Shown here: positions 15,620 through 24,149 of the stretch, piece by piece | Position numbering within the stretch: the stretch's first letter is position 1 | Layout: every line of letters begins with the position of its first letter | Assembly (NCBI RefSeq): GCF_001028135.1 | Contig: NZ_LDNM01000055.1 | Coordinates: 1 to 38,195 of the forward strand | DNA from: Xenorhabdus griffiniae | GTDB taxonomy: Bacteria > Pseudomonadota > Gammaproteobacteria > Enterobacterales > Enterobacteriaceae | DNA length: 38,195 nucleotides | Direction: 5' to 3' | Made by a program: the position numbers and the translations under genes | The notes under the pieces: generated by a model | Seen by the model: only the letters and a program-made list of their open reading frames with translations | What the model was told of the DNA's origin: nothing | Database searches by the model: none

Positions 15620-17881
15620 TTAGCGACAATGCTGACGTAAATGATCAGCGGTCAATGAGTTACCCTCTTCAAACATCGCCTGTGGTGTACCGCTGAACAT
15701 CACCTGACCACCATCAGTCCCTGCACCTTCGCCTAAATCAATAATCCAGTCTGCTTCTGCAATAACTTCTATATTGTGTTCAATGATCAAGACAGAATTT
15801 CCCTGCTCGACGAGGCGGCGAAACAACGTAACAAGAACCGCGACATCAGAAGGATGAAGACCGGTTGTCGGTTCATCAAAGACATACACATCACCTTTAT
15901 TGTTAAGATAAGATGCCAGTTTCAGTCTTTGACATTCGCCACCAGACAGGTGATCAAGCGATTCACCGAGGCGCATATAACCCAACCCAACATCCTGAAT
16001 GCGCATTAATGTTGGATGAATTTGACTGTCGCCTTCAAAAAAATGTGTTGCCTGAGTAATACTTAGGTTCATGAGTTCAACAATCGTTTTTCCTTTATAT
16101 TTATAATCTAAGGCTCTTTTATTGAATTTTTGCCCCTGACAGGCTTCGCAAGGTAAGGATATCGAATCCATAAAAGCCAAATCGGTTTCAATCACGCCTA
16201 ACCCTTTACACTCTGGACATCCGCCCTTAGCATTTGGAGAAAACCATGATTTATCCACATGATTAGCCAGCGCAAAGCGCTCTCGGATGTGCTCAAAAAC
16301 CCCGCTCCACGATGCAATATGGGAGCGTTTCGAGGTATGAATGGGTTTTTGGTCGATAACAACAGCATTTGGACATTGAGGGACAACCTCTCCCATAATT
16401 AAGGAGCTTTTTCCAGAACCCGCCACGCCGCTGACAACAAGCATTATTCCCAGTGGGATCTCGATAGTGATCTCTTTAAGATTATGCAGCGTTGCGTTCC
16501 TGACAGAGATATAACCAAGCGGCTTTTTGGGATTTTGATTAAGGCGGGTTGTTTGAGACAGGTATTTTCCTGTTAATGTGTCAGAGGCACGTAACCCAGT
16601 CAGATCCCCCTGATAAGTGATAGTTCCTCCGTTATCGCCTGCACAGGGACCTAAATCAATGACATGATCTGCGATTTTAATGACATCAGGGTCATGTTCA
16701 ACCATCAAGATAGTGTTGCCCTTGTCACGTAATTGCTGGATCAGGGTATTAAGTTTAGTGATATCAGCCGGATGTAAGCCGGTACTGGGTTCATCAATGA
16801 TATAAGTCATCCCGGTGAGGCTGCTGCCTAAGTGTCGCACCATTTTTAATCGTTGTGACTCTCCACCTGATAATGTTGGGGTCGGACGGTTAAGGTTCAG
16901 ATATCCCAGACCGACAGAGCACATGGATGCTAAACGTTCTTTTAAGGCACCAATGAGCGTACTCACGGAAGGATCAGCCAATGTAGCGATAAACTGGCCC
17001 AGCTCGATAATCGGCATATCGACACAATCGCCGATACTTTTGCCTTGAATTATGCATGACAGGATCTGTTTATTAAGCCTCTGTCCATGGCAGACAGGGC
17101 ACTGTTTCATTGCAACAATGTTCCGAAATTCTTCACTTTTGTATTCTTTGTTATCTTTCACAAGATAACTGCGCGTGAATCTGGGAATGAGTCCTTCAAA
17201 TCGGGCAGATTTAGGCCAGTCAGGGGATGGGGTCGCCGGCGCGATGTTATCCGCGTAAAGCAAAAGCTGGCGTTCTTCTGCCGAGTAATCAGCGATTTTC
17301 TTATTATTATCAAACAAACCAGAATGAGCATATCGGCGCCACCGCCAAGTTCCTGGCGCAAATGAGGAATATGCAATTGCCCCTTCATTCAGAGATTTGT
17401 CTTCATTCAGCAGTTTTTTTACATCTATCGTACTGGCAATGCCCAGCCCTTCACAATTGGGGCACATACCTGATGGGTGGTTGAAAGAGAAGACATTGGA
17501 ATACCCGACAAAGGGCTTACCGATTCGGGAAAACAGAAGGCGCAACAAAGTGTAAATGTCTGATGCTGTACCCACTGTCGAGCGTACATTTTCCCCAATC
17601 CGCTTTTGGTTAATGATAATTGCGGTGGTCAGGTTATTTATCTCATCGACATCAGGCTGGCCATAGTACGGTAACCGGTGCCGGATATAAGGCGGAAAAG
17701 TATCATTGAGTTGTCTTTGGGATTCCGCTGCGATTGTACCGAATACAAGGGAGCTTTTACCTGAACCAGAAACACCAGTGAATACAGTGATGACATTCTT
17801 AGGAATACGCAAATCAATGCCTTTAAGGTTATTTTGCCTCGCACCACGAATTTCAATAGTGTTTTGTTCATGACTTCTCAT
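15620..17881 (-). CDS. uvrX: UvrA-like ABC-type excision protein, probable self-resistance factor
   Basis: A 753-residue UvrA paralogue, shorter than housekeeping UvrA (about 940). It has two ATPase halves: Walker A GVSGSGKSS at 36-44 and GVAGSGKSS at 485-493, with ABC signatures LSGGESQRLK and LSGGECQRLK. Zinc-type CxxC pairs are present (CPNCEG, CPVCHG, CPECKG, CEACQG). The stretch after the first Walker A goes directly to QPDVDEINNLTTAI, so most of the UvrB-binding insertion appears missing, as in UvrA2/DrrC-type proteins. PBDs alkylate guanine in DNA, so a UvrA-like protein beside the cluster fits lesion recognition or drug binding for self-protection; this is inference. It lies one base after the mfsX stop, with its AAAGGAG site inside mfsX, so it is coupled to the exporter. 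Confidence 0.9.
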   Translation of the reverse strand: MRSHEQNTIEIRGARQNNLKGIDLRIPKNVITVFTGVSGSGKSSLVFGTIAAESQRQLNDTFPPYIRHRLPYYGQPDVDEINNLTTAIIINQKRIGENVRSTVGTASDIYTLLRLLFSRIGKPFVGYSNVFSFNHPSGMCPNCEGLGIASTIDVKKLLNEDKSLNEGAIAYSSFAPGTWRWRRYAHSGLFDNNKKIADYSAEERQLLLYADNIAPATPSPDWPKSARFEGLIPRFTRSYLVKDNKEYKSEEFRNIVAMKQCPVCHGQRLNKQILSCIIQGKSIGDCVDMPIIELGQFIATLADPSVSTLIGALKERLASMCSVGLGYLNLNRPTPTLSGGESQRLKMVRHLGSSLTGMTYIIDEPSTGLHPADITKLNTLIQQLRDKGNTILMVEHDPDVIKIADHVIDLGPCAGDNGGTITYQGDLTGLRASDTLTGKYLSQTTRLNQNPKKPLGYISVRNATLHNLKEITIEIPLGIMLVVSGVAGSGKSSLIMGEVVPQCPNAVVIDQKPIHTSKRSHIASWSGVFEHIRERFALANHVDKSWFSPNAKGGCPECKGLGVIETDLAFMDSISLPCEACQGQKFNKRALDYKYKGKTIVELMNLSITQATHFFEGDSQIHPTLMRIQDVGLGYMRLGESLDHLSGGECQRLKLASYLNNKGDVYVFDEPTTGLHPSDVAVLVTLFRRLVEQGNSVLIIEHNIEVIAEADWIIDLGEGAGTDGGQVMFSGTPQAMFEEGNSLTADHLRQHCR

Positions 17882-17882
17882 T

Positions 17883-19124
17883 TCATTTATCTCCTTTGCG
17901 CACCAATATCAGGGAAAACAGAGTGATAAGCCCACATCCGATTAATACGATAGATATAGGAAACAGAGACACCGATTGGCCAAGACCGGTTAAAAATGCC
18001 GTTAAAGAAGCCGTTCCAAACTGAAGAGCACCGAGGACAGCAGAGCCTGCCCCTCTTACATCAGGAACGGCGGTTAATGCCAGACTCGCGGCATTGCCAA
18101 AAATTAACGCCATTGTAAACATAAGCATCATGAAAATTGCTGTCGTTAACACAAACTGATAGAGGTTGAGATAATTTACAACCAAGAGCAGACATGCTAA
18201 GACGAAGGTGGTTACAACACCAATGATGACAAGCGATTTGGCACCGATCCGCCCAACCCACCGCGCACTCAGTATGCTGCTGAACATCATAATGCCGGCA
18301 TTAATCGCAAACACAATGGAGAAAAATCCGGGGGTGAATTTGAACATAGACTGGTATATAAAAGGTGATGCTGAAATATAGGCAAACAGTGCCCCAAACG
18401 TGGCGGAGAAGATTAATGTATATCCCATATAGGTTCTGTTTTGGAACAGTTTTAAAAACGGCTTAGCCAAACTGCTTTTACTCTCGCCAGATTCTGATTT
18501 ATCCGGCAAACTTTCCGGCACATAAACGAACGTTAATAGGGTAATTATCAGAGAAATAAGCGCCATAAAGACAAACACAACCTGCCACGGGAAATAAGCA
18601 GCCACGCCTCCTATCAATGGAGCAACTATTGGTGCTGCACCTTGTATTGCCAGAATCAGGTTGAAATAGTAGGCGGCTTTGTTACCAAAACTGAGGTCGG
18701 AAACAATGGCGCGTGTCAGGACAATACCGGATGCGCCTCCGGCACCTTGAAAAAAGCGGCTAGTGATTAACATTTCAATGCTTGAAGAGAATGAACAGGC
18801 AATTGAGGCTACAGTCAGCAAAACCATGCCGCCGAGTAAAAGTTTTCTCCTGCCGATGGCATCCGACCAGGGACCAATGATTAATTGTCCAATAGCGAGA
18901 CCAGCCATAAATGAGGTTAGACTTAATTGAACACCCGCCTGAGTCGTGAATAGTGCGTGTGATATGGCGGGAAATAAAGGAAGGTACATGTCGGTTGAAA
19001 GAGCGCCAATGGCACTCAACATTCCCAGAACCAGAACAAGTTTGAATGCCAGTTCACCTTTTTGGTTAGATGGGATAGTTTGATCTAAATAACTATTATT
19101 CAGTGTGTTTTCTGATTTTTTCAC
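17883..19124 (-). CDS. mfsX: Bcr/CflA-type MFS drug exporter
   Basis: A 413-residue, 12-segment major facilitator. The N-terminal region has STDMYLPLFPAI and the loop 2-3 motif GPWSDAIGRRKLLLGG, both typical of the Bcr/CflA drug:H+ antiporter subfamily (DHA1). It is the first gene of the leftward mfsX-uvrX operon, whose upstream region carries two copies of the island dyad. The likely role is export of the PBD product from the cytoplasm, in parallel with UvrX protection. The substrate is inferred only from context. The coding sequence is intact. Confidence 0.9.
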   Translation of the reverse strand: MKKSENTLNNSYLDQTIPSNQKGELAFKLVLVLGMLSAIGALSTDMYLPLFPAISHALFTTQAGVQLSLTSFMAGLAIGQLIIGPWSDAIGRRKLLLGGMVLLTVASIACSFSSSIEMLITSRFFQGAGGASGIVLTRAIVSDLSFGNKAAYYFNLILAIQGAAPIVAPLIGGVAAYFPWQVVFVFMALISLIITLLTFVYVPESLPDKSESGESKSSLAKPFLKLFQNRTYMGYTLIFSATFGALFAYISASPFIYQSMFKFTPGFFSIVFAINAGIMMFSSILSARWVGRIGAKSLVIIGVVTTFVLACLLLVVNYLNLYQFVLTTAIFMMLMFTMALIFGNAASLALTAVPDVRGAGSAVLGALQFGTASLTAFLTGLGQSVSLFPISIVLIGCGLITLFSLILVRKGDK

Positions 19125-19176
19125 TGTTGTTCATCTCATATAATAAACAGATTATGAAGACTATAACACCATAGAA

Positions 19177-19200
19177 AATGATTTCAAAATGGAAATCATT
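19177..19200. promoter_or_regulatory. Island operator, mfsX-proximal copy
   Basis: AATGATTTC-AAAATG-GAAATCATT, perfect 9-bp arms with a 6-bp spacer, 53 bp upstream of the mfsX start. Arm length and position fit a MarR dimer site near the promoter. The regulator assignment is inferred. Confidence 0.6.
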
Positions 19201-19369
19201 ATATTAATGTAGTTGACAGATTTCATTCAAAATTGAATTCTGTTTAATTTTTTATTTGATGTGTTTTTGTAATAACTGAATGTTATATATTATATATTAT
19301 ATTTTATGATTTACAAATGCCGTTTATTTCGTGGCGTGAACATCTTATAAAGACTATAGCACTATGTGA

Positions 19370-19393
19370 AATAATTTCGTAATGGAAATTATT
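19370..19393. promoter_or_regulatory. Island operator, distal copy
   Basis: AATAATTTC-GTAATG-GAAATTATT, again a perfect 9-bp dyad with a 6-bp spacer. Compared with the copy at 19177, a G-to-A change in the left arm is matched by C-to-T in the right arm, which keeps the symmetry. It lies between mfsX and dinB, 81 bp before the dinB LexA box. Confidence 0.6.
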
Positions 19394-19473
19394 TTCTTAT
19401 CCTATAAAGGTATTTGAGCAATCAATGCATTGAAGTTTTGCTGAAAAATTAACTAGAATTTCATGATCTCTTT

Positions 19474-19489
19474 CTGTATATTTATACAG
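19474..19489. promoter_or_regulatory. LexA (SOS) box of dinB
   Basis: CTGTATATTTATACAG matches the LexA consensus CTGT-N8-ACAG, with an alternating TA core. It is 23 bp upstream of the dinB start, where it would block transcription until DNA damage. Confidence 0.9.
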
Positions 19490-19511
19490 TTGTTTGGCAT
19501 GGGGGGATCAG

Positions 19512-20567
19512 ATGCGCAAAATCATTCATATTGATATGGACTGCTTTTTTGCTGCCATTGAAATGCGGGATAATCCGTCACTTCGTCATGTTCCCATTGC
19601 TGTCGGGGGAAGTGCTGATCGCAGGGGCGTAATTAGTACGGCAAATTATCTTGCCCGCCGTTTTGGGGTGCATAGTGCGATGTCCACAGCGATGGCATTA
19701 AGACGTTGCCCGCAATTGAAAGTTATCCCTGGCAGGATGGCGCATTATAAAGAAGTATCCCGACATATCCGTCAAATTTTATCCCGTTACACGGAGTTGA
19801 TCGAACCTCTTTCTTTAGATGAAGCTTATCTGGATGTGACAGATTGCCATTATTGCCACGGCTCTGCCACGTTGATTGCCCAGGAAATCCGTCAGGCCAT
19901 TTTTGATGAATTGCAGTTAACGGCCTCCGCCGGTGTGGCACCAGTGAGGTTTTTAGCCAAAATAGCCTCTGATATCAATAAACCCAATGGACAATATGTT
20001 ATCTCTCCTGAACAGGTTGAAACTTTTGTTAACTCGCTGCCATTGCACAAAATTTCCGGTGTCGGAAAGGTCACGGCTAAACGTTTGTCAGACCTGGGGT
20101 TGGAAACCTGCTCTGACGTGCAACGTTACGATAAGCTGGCACTCATAAAAAGCTTGGGTAAGTTCGGTTTGGCGCTCTGGCAGCGTTGCCACGGCATTGA
20201 TGAACGACAAATTACGCCAGAACGCTTGCGTAAATCCGTTGGGGTGGAGAAAACCTTAGCGCAGGATATCCATGAGTGGCATGAATGTGTTGAACTGATT
20301 GAAAAACTTTATCCTGAGTTGAAAAAACGGCTGGAAAAGGTAAAACCCGATCTCCATATTGCCCGTCAAGGTATTAAATTAAAGTTTGATGATTTTCAAT
20401 TGACGACACAGGAACATGTCCATCCGGTATTGGATAAACGCGATTTGATTCAGGTAGCCAGACAGGTTTGGGAAACTCGCCGGGAAGGGCGAGGCGTCAG
20501 GTTAGTTGGGCTGCATGTGACATTACAAAACTCACAACTGGAGCGTCAGCTTTTATTGGCGTGGTGA
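19512..20567 (+). CDS. dinB: DNA polymerase IV (translesion, Y family)
   Basis: DinB extends DNA past lesions with low fidelity during the SOS response. The 351-residue protein begins MRKIIHIDMDCFFAAIE, the conserved catalytic start with its metal-binding Asp, and contains SLDEAYLDVT with the second catalytic acidic pair, the helix-hairpin-helix KISGVGKVTAKRL, and a C-terminal little-finger domain ending near ERQLLLAW. I chose ATG 19512 over an in-frame TTG at 19494 because it matches the family start and has a G-rich ribosome binding site just upstream. A LexA box precedes it. It is separated from pepD by a strong terminator. Confidence 0.95.
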   Translation: MRKIIHIDMDCFFAAIEMRDNPSLRHVPIAVGGSADRRGVISTANYLARRFGVHSAMSTAMALRRCPQLKVIPGRMAHYKEVSRHIRQILSRYTELIEPLSLDEAYLDVTDCHYCHGSATLIAQEIRQAIFDELQLTASAGVAPVRFLAKIASDINKPNGQYVISPEQVETFVNSLPLHKISGVGKVTAKRLSDLGLETCSDVQRYDKLALIKSLGKFGLALWQRCHGIDERQITPERLRKSVGVEKTLAQDIHEWHECVELIEKLYPELKKRLEKVKPDLHIARQGIKLKFDDFQLTTQEHVHPVLDKRDLIQVARQVWETRREGRGVRLVGLHVTLQNSQLERQLLLAW

Positions 20568-20583
20568 GGTGCAAAGAACGAAG

Positions 20584-20617
20584 TCTCCCCTGCAAACAGA
20601 ACAGATAGCAGGGGAGA
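20584..20617. terminator. Terminator between the convergent dinB and pepD genes
   Basis: TCTCCCCTGC (20584-20593) and GCAGGGGAGA (20608-20617) form a perfect 10-bp GC-rich stem with a 14-nt loop, between two gene ends. It probably serves both genes; T-rich sequence follows on the dinB side. Confidence 0.8.
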
Positions 20618-20633
20618 ACCAATATATTTTCTA

Positions 20634-22094
20634 TTATTCTTTAACCGGAATAGCTTTCAGAATTGCAGTGAGTAACTGCCAATATTGACCAACACTCTTA
20701 ATGTGAACTTTCTCGTCAGGGGAATGGGCACCCCGAATGGTTGGGCCGATAGAAACCATGTCCATATCAGGATACGGTTTTTTGAATAGGCCACACTCTA
20801 AACCCGCGTGGATCACCATGATATTCGGCGTTTTATCGAAGAGTTGATGATAAGTTTCACGGACTAAATGCATGATTGGAGAATTGGCGTCAGGTTGCCA
20901 GCCCGGATAGCTGCCACTTGCCACGGTTTCTGCCCCAGACAGTTTTGCCAGGGAATGCAATATTTCAGTAACATAAACCTTGCCACTTTCGATCAGTGAA
21001 CGAATCAGGCAGATTACCTCTGCTTTATCTTCGTCCATCGTTACAATGCCTACGTTCAGTGAGGTCTCTACAATACCTTTGGCGACATCACTCATACGAA
21101 TAACGCCATTAGGCATGCTATTGAGCATGGATACCAGGCGAATCTGGCAATCTGTTGTTAGTGCCTGTGATGATGTTTCGGTTTCATCCAACAACAGGGT
21201 GAGGTTTTTTTCAACGACAGCGTATTCATTTTTCAATGTTTCCAGATAGCTATCTCTCAATTGATAGAGTTTTTCAACTTTATCGGCGGGAACAGCCACC
21301 ACGGTAGAACCTTCACGCGGAATGGCATTGCGCAGGGTTCCGCCTTGCAGATGTATTAATTTCAGCTCCAACTCATCGGAATACGCCGCCAGAAAACGCG
21401 CCAGTAATTTATTGGCGTTACCCAATCCCAGATGAATATCGCCACCAGAGTGACCACCTTTTAATCCTTTAATAGTCAGTTGCAGCGTTTTATAGTGAGT
21501 TGGCAGAGTTTCACGGGTCAGTGATAAAGTTGTGATGAAATCAATACCCCCCGCGCAACCCATGTAAATTTCGCCTTCTTCTTCTGAATCGGTATTGATC
21601 AGAATATCGGCTTGCAACCAGCCGGATTTCAGGCCAAATGCACCATCCATACCCGCTTCTTCGGTCATGGTCAGTAAGACCTCTAATGGACCGTGTTTAA
21701 CGGACTCGTCCGCCAATACCGCCAAAGCAGAAGCCATGCCGATACCGTTATCCGCACCCAAAGTTGTACCATCAGCCGTCACCCAATCATCCTTGATATA
21801 AGGACGAATCGGATCTTGTGTGAAATCGTGTTGGGTATCGTTATTTTTCTGTGGAACCATATCAAGGTGTGCCTGAAGTACGACAGCTTGACGATTTTCC
21901 ATTCCTTTTGAGGCGGGTTTTCGGATTAAAATATTGCCTGCTTCATCCCGTTCTACATGGAATCCTTTGTTTTTGGACCACTCAATGATATGGGCGGTGA
22001 GTGCTTCTTCATGATAGGAAGGGTGGGGGATGGAACAAATTTGGGCAAAAATATCCCATAATGGTTGCGGGGATAATGTTGATAATTCGGACAC
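20634..22094 (-). CDS. pepD: Aminoacyl-histidine dipeptidase (peptidase D)
   Basis: PepD is a cytoplasmic zinc dipeptidase (M20 family) that cleaves Xaa-His and other dipeptides. The 486 residues match E. coli (485). Metal-site and catalytic segments include QAHLDMVPQ, TTLGADNGIG, TEEAGMDGAFG and NTDSEEEGEIYMGCAGG, and HAGLECGLF lies near the end. The start is a GTG at 22092-22094 (SELSTLSPQPLWDIF), which matches the E. coli N-terminus and has AGGAGA six bases upstream; an ATG further upstream at 22151 would add 19 unrelated residues. It is transcribed divergently from gpt. Confidence 0.95.
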   Translation of the reverse strand: MSELSTLSPQPLWDIFAQICSIPHPSYHEEALTAHIIEWSKNKGFHVERDEAGNILIRKPASKGMENRQAVVLQAHLDMVPQKNNDTQHDFTQDPIRPYIKDDWVTADGTTLGADNGIGMASALAVLADESVKHGPLEVLLTMTEEAGMDGAFGLKSGWLQADILINTDSEEEGEIYMGCAGGIDFITTLSLTRETLPTHYKTLQLTIKGLKGGHSGGDIHLGLGNANKLLARFLAAYSDELELKLIHLQGGTLRNAIPREGSTVVAVPADKVEKLYQLRDSYLETLKNEYAVVEKNLTLLLDETETSSQALTTDCQIRLVSMLNSMPNGVIRMSDVAKGIVETSLNVGIVTMDEDKAEVICLIRSLIESGKVYVTEILHSLAKLSGAETVASGSYPGWQPDANSPIMHLVRETYHQLFDKTPNIMVIHAGLECGLFKKPYPDMDMVSIGPTIRGAHSPDEKVHIKSVGQYWQLLTAILKAIPVKE

Positions 22095-22280
22095 GGCGAA
22101 TCTCCTATAATTGCATCTTAGTGAGAAGAAAAGAGTCATGTTTTGACACATCAGGGCGTTTTGTCATCGGCATTGACCTACTATCCATGCGAAATTTGAG
22201 AATATCATTTTATTGTCAGCAATGGGCTGTCAGAATGAGGGCTTACCCTGTTTTTACTGGTTTTTGTCGGTTCAAATCAC

Positions 22281-22286
22281 TATAAT
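22281..22286 (+). promoter_or_regulatory. Probable -10 element of gpt
   Basis: A consensus TATAAT lies 69 bp upstream of the gpt start in the 260-bp pepD/gpt gap. The -35 region is weak (TGGTTT at about 17 bp). A hairpin CTTTTTG-N3-CAAAAAG (22297-22313) falls just downstream, in what would be the 5' leader. Confidence 0.45.
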
Positions 22287-22354
22287 CCCGCGCAACCTTT
22301 TTGCCGCAAAAAGCACTTTTCTGAAATATTCTTTAGTTTCCAGGATCTAATTTT

Positions 22355-22816
22355 ATGAGTGAAAAATATGTTGTAACGTGGGATATGTTGCAAATACATG
22401 CCCGTCAATTGGCGCAACGTTTACTTCCCGTAGAACAGTGGAAAGGCATTATTGCCGTTAGCCGTGGTGGCCTTGTTCCGGGAGCGTTACTGGCTCGTGA
22501 ATTGGGTATTCGCCATGTCGATACAGTCTGCATTTCCAGCTATGATCACAATAATCAGCGCGAGATGAACGTATTGAAAAGAGCGGAAGGTGATGGTGAA
22601 GGGTTCATTGTGGTTGATGATCTGGTTGATACCGGAGGAACTGCTCAGGCAATTCGTGAAATGTATCCGAAAGCGCATTTTGTAACGATTTTTGCCAAAC
22701 CCGCCGGACGTCCTCTTGTGGATGATTATGTTGTTGATATTCCCCAAAATACATGGATTGAACAGCCATGGGATATGGGCGTCGTGTTCGTTCCGCCTAT
22801 TTGTGAGAAACAGTAA
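22355..22816 (+). CDS. gpt: Xanthine-guanine phosphoribosyltransferase
   Basis: Gpt salvages guanine, xanthine and hypoxanthine by transferring phosphoribose from PRPP. The 153-residue protein has the PRPP-binding motif [16 protein letters not shown] near 85-100, the early [20 protein letters not shown] segment, and the C-terminal WIEQPWDMG base-binding region. E. coli Gpt has 152 residues. It precedes frsA by 14 bases, as in E. coli where gpt-frsA-crl are adjacent. Confidence 0.95.
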   Translation: MSEKYVVTWDMLQIHARQLAQRLLPVEQWKGIIAVSRGGLVPGALLARELGIRHVDTVCISSYDHNNQREMNVLKRAEGDGEGFIVVDDLVDTGGTAQAIREMYPKAHFVTIFAKPAGRPLVDDYVVDIPQNTWIEQPWDMGVVFVPPICEKQ

Positions 22817-22830
22817 GATTTTCTTTTGTC

Positions 22831-24078
22831 ATGACGAAAAAAAACCTTTCAGAATCGTTGTTTAAGCCCCGGCTTAAACAACGTGAGACGTCTACACTGG
22901 TAAAATATATTCGCCCACAATCTGTAACTGCCAGTGCTGGTAAGTTGGGTGGGGAGCGCCGCGAGTGCTGGTATCGCATGATTAATTGGCTCGCTTGGAT
23001 CTGGAGGGGAGTCAATCCGCTGGAAATTCAAGATGTTCTCAGCCGGATTGCGGTGACAGATGCCGAGCGCAGTAGTGAACATTTGTTGGATACTGTGGTC
23101 GGCTATCGTAAAGGAAACTGGGCATTTGAGTGGTCCCAGCAGGCAATGTACTGGCAACAGGAAGCATTGCATACTGAGGATACAGAAAAAGCCGGAGCAT
23201 GTTGGTTAAAGGCTGCAACGCTATACAGTATTGCGGCTTATCCTCATTTGCGTGGTGATGAACTGGCCGATCAGGCCATTGTGATGGCTAATAAAGCCTA
23301 TGAAAATGCCGCCCGTTTTTCTGATTATGAATTGAAAAAACTGGAATTCCGGCTGGAAGGGGGCAAAAGTGTGACTGGATTATTGCACTTTCCTGCCCAT
23401 GTACCGGGACCTTATCCAACAATATTAGTTTGCGCCAGTCTGGATAATGTACAGAGTGATTGCTGGCGGTTATTCCGTGAATACTTCGCACCTCTTGGTT
23501 TTGCCATGTTAACGGTGGATATGCCTTCTGTGGGGTATTCCGCTAAATTCGCATTAACGCAGGATACATGTGCACTTCATCAACAAGTTTTACAACAGCT
23601 AAGCAGCGTACCGTGGATTGATCATACCCGTGTTGGCGTATTTGGCTTTCGTTTTGGGGCAAATATCGCTGTCCGCCTTGCCTATCTGGAACCGAAACTG
23701 ATTAAAGGCGTATCGGTGGTAGGTCCGATTGTCCATGAATTACTGCATGATGAAAAATTACAGCAGAAAATCCCGTCAATGTATATTGACGTGTTAGCCA
23801 GCCGCCTGGGAATTTATCATGTTGATGAAAAGAGATTGCGTTCAGAACTGGCTTGTTATTCTTTGAAAAAACAGGGTTTATTGGGCCGTCGCTGTTCTGT
23901 ACCCATGTTTTCGGTGTATTGGGAAGATGATATTTTCAGCCCAAGAAAAGATTCGAAGTTAATTGCCCTGTCATCAATGGATGGCTCATTGCGGGCTATT
24001 CCTGCCACGTCAGTTTATAGTGGTTTTAATAAGGCATTACACGAAATAAGTGTATGGTTGAAAGATAAAATTTTATAA
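22831..24078 (+). CDS. frsA: FrsA, alpha/beta-hydrolase-fold esterase / fermentation-respiration switch protein
   Basis: A 415-residue protein colinear with E. coli FrsA (414), starting MTKKNLSESLFKPRLKQ. The N-terminal helical cap (about 1-190) is followed by an alpha/beta hydrolase domain. At the nucleophile elbow the usual GxSxG is GFRFG (VFGFRFGANIAVRLAYLE), which is the FrsA family state and not a mutation in this copy. FrsA binds unphosphorylated enzyme IIA-Glc in enterics and has been described as an esterase; its true reaction is debated. The gene sits between gpt and crl as in E. coli. Confidence 0.93.
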   Translation: MTKKNLSESLFKPRLKQRETSTLVKYIRPQSVTASAGKLGGERRECWYRMINWLAWIWRGVNPLEIQDVLSRIAVTDAERSSEHLLDTVVGYRKGNWAFEWSQQAMYWQQEALHTEDTEKAGACWLKAATLYSIAAYPHLRGDELADQAIVMANKAYENAARFSDYELKKLEFRLEGGKSVTGLLHFPAHVPGPYPTILVCASLDNVQSDCWRLFREYFAPLGFAMLTVDMPSVGYSAKFALTQDTCALHQQVLQQLSSVPWIDHTRVGVFGFRFGANIAVRLAYLEPKLIKGVSVVGPIVHELLHDEKLQQKIPSMYIDVLASRLGIYHVDEKRLRSELACYSLKKQGLLGRRCSVPMFSVYWEDDIFSPRKDSKLIALSSMDGSLRAIPATSVYSGFNKALHEISVWLKDKIL

Positions 24079-24117
24079 AACGAAATTTATTACTTGATAT
24101 TTTTTAATCATTTGATA

Positions 24118-24148
24118 CAAAGGTGTCCTGTATATAAGGAGACCTTTG
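24118..24148 (+). promoter_or_regulatory. Hairpin enclosing the crl ribosome binding site
   Basis: CAAAGGTGTCC (24118-24128) pairs with GGAGACCTTTG (24138-24148) with one mismatch and a 9-nt AU-rich loop. The right arm contains the GGAG Shine-Dalgarno, and its last base is one base before the crl ATG at 24150. Folding would hide the translation start, so crl translation may be structure-controlled, possibly by temperature. Confidence 0.6.
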
Positions 24149-24149
24149 T

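Larger units (their letters stand above)
19158..19393. repeat. Two imperfect 43-bp direct repeats upstream of mfsX
   Basis: Segments 19158-19200 and 19351-19393 align without gaps at 34 of 43 positions, both beginning AGACTATA. Each ends with a perfect 9-bp dyad (separate entries). The rest of the 387-bp mfsX/dinB gap is AT-rich with no coding sequence, except for the LexA site next to dinB. Confidence 0.8.

Noticed and set aside
19494-19511. Upstream TTG start for dinB adding six residues
   Set aside because: The family starts at MRKII, and the ATG at 19512 has the better ribosome binding site.
22834-24078. FrsA as a catalytically dead copy because its nucleophile elbow has no serine
   Set aside because: The E. 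coli protein has the same GFRFG sequence, so this is the family state and not a local mutation.
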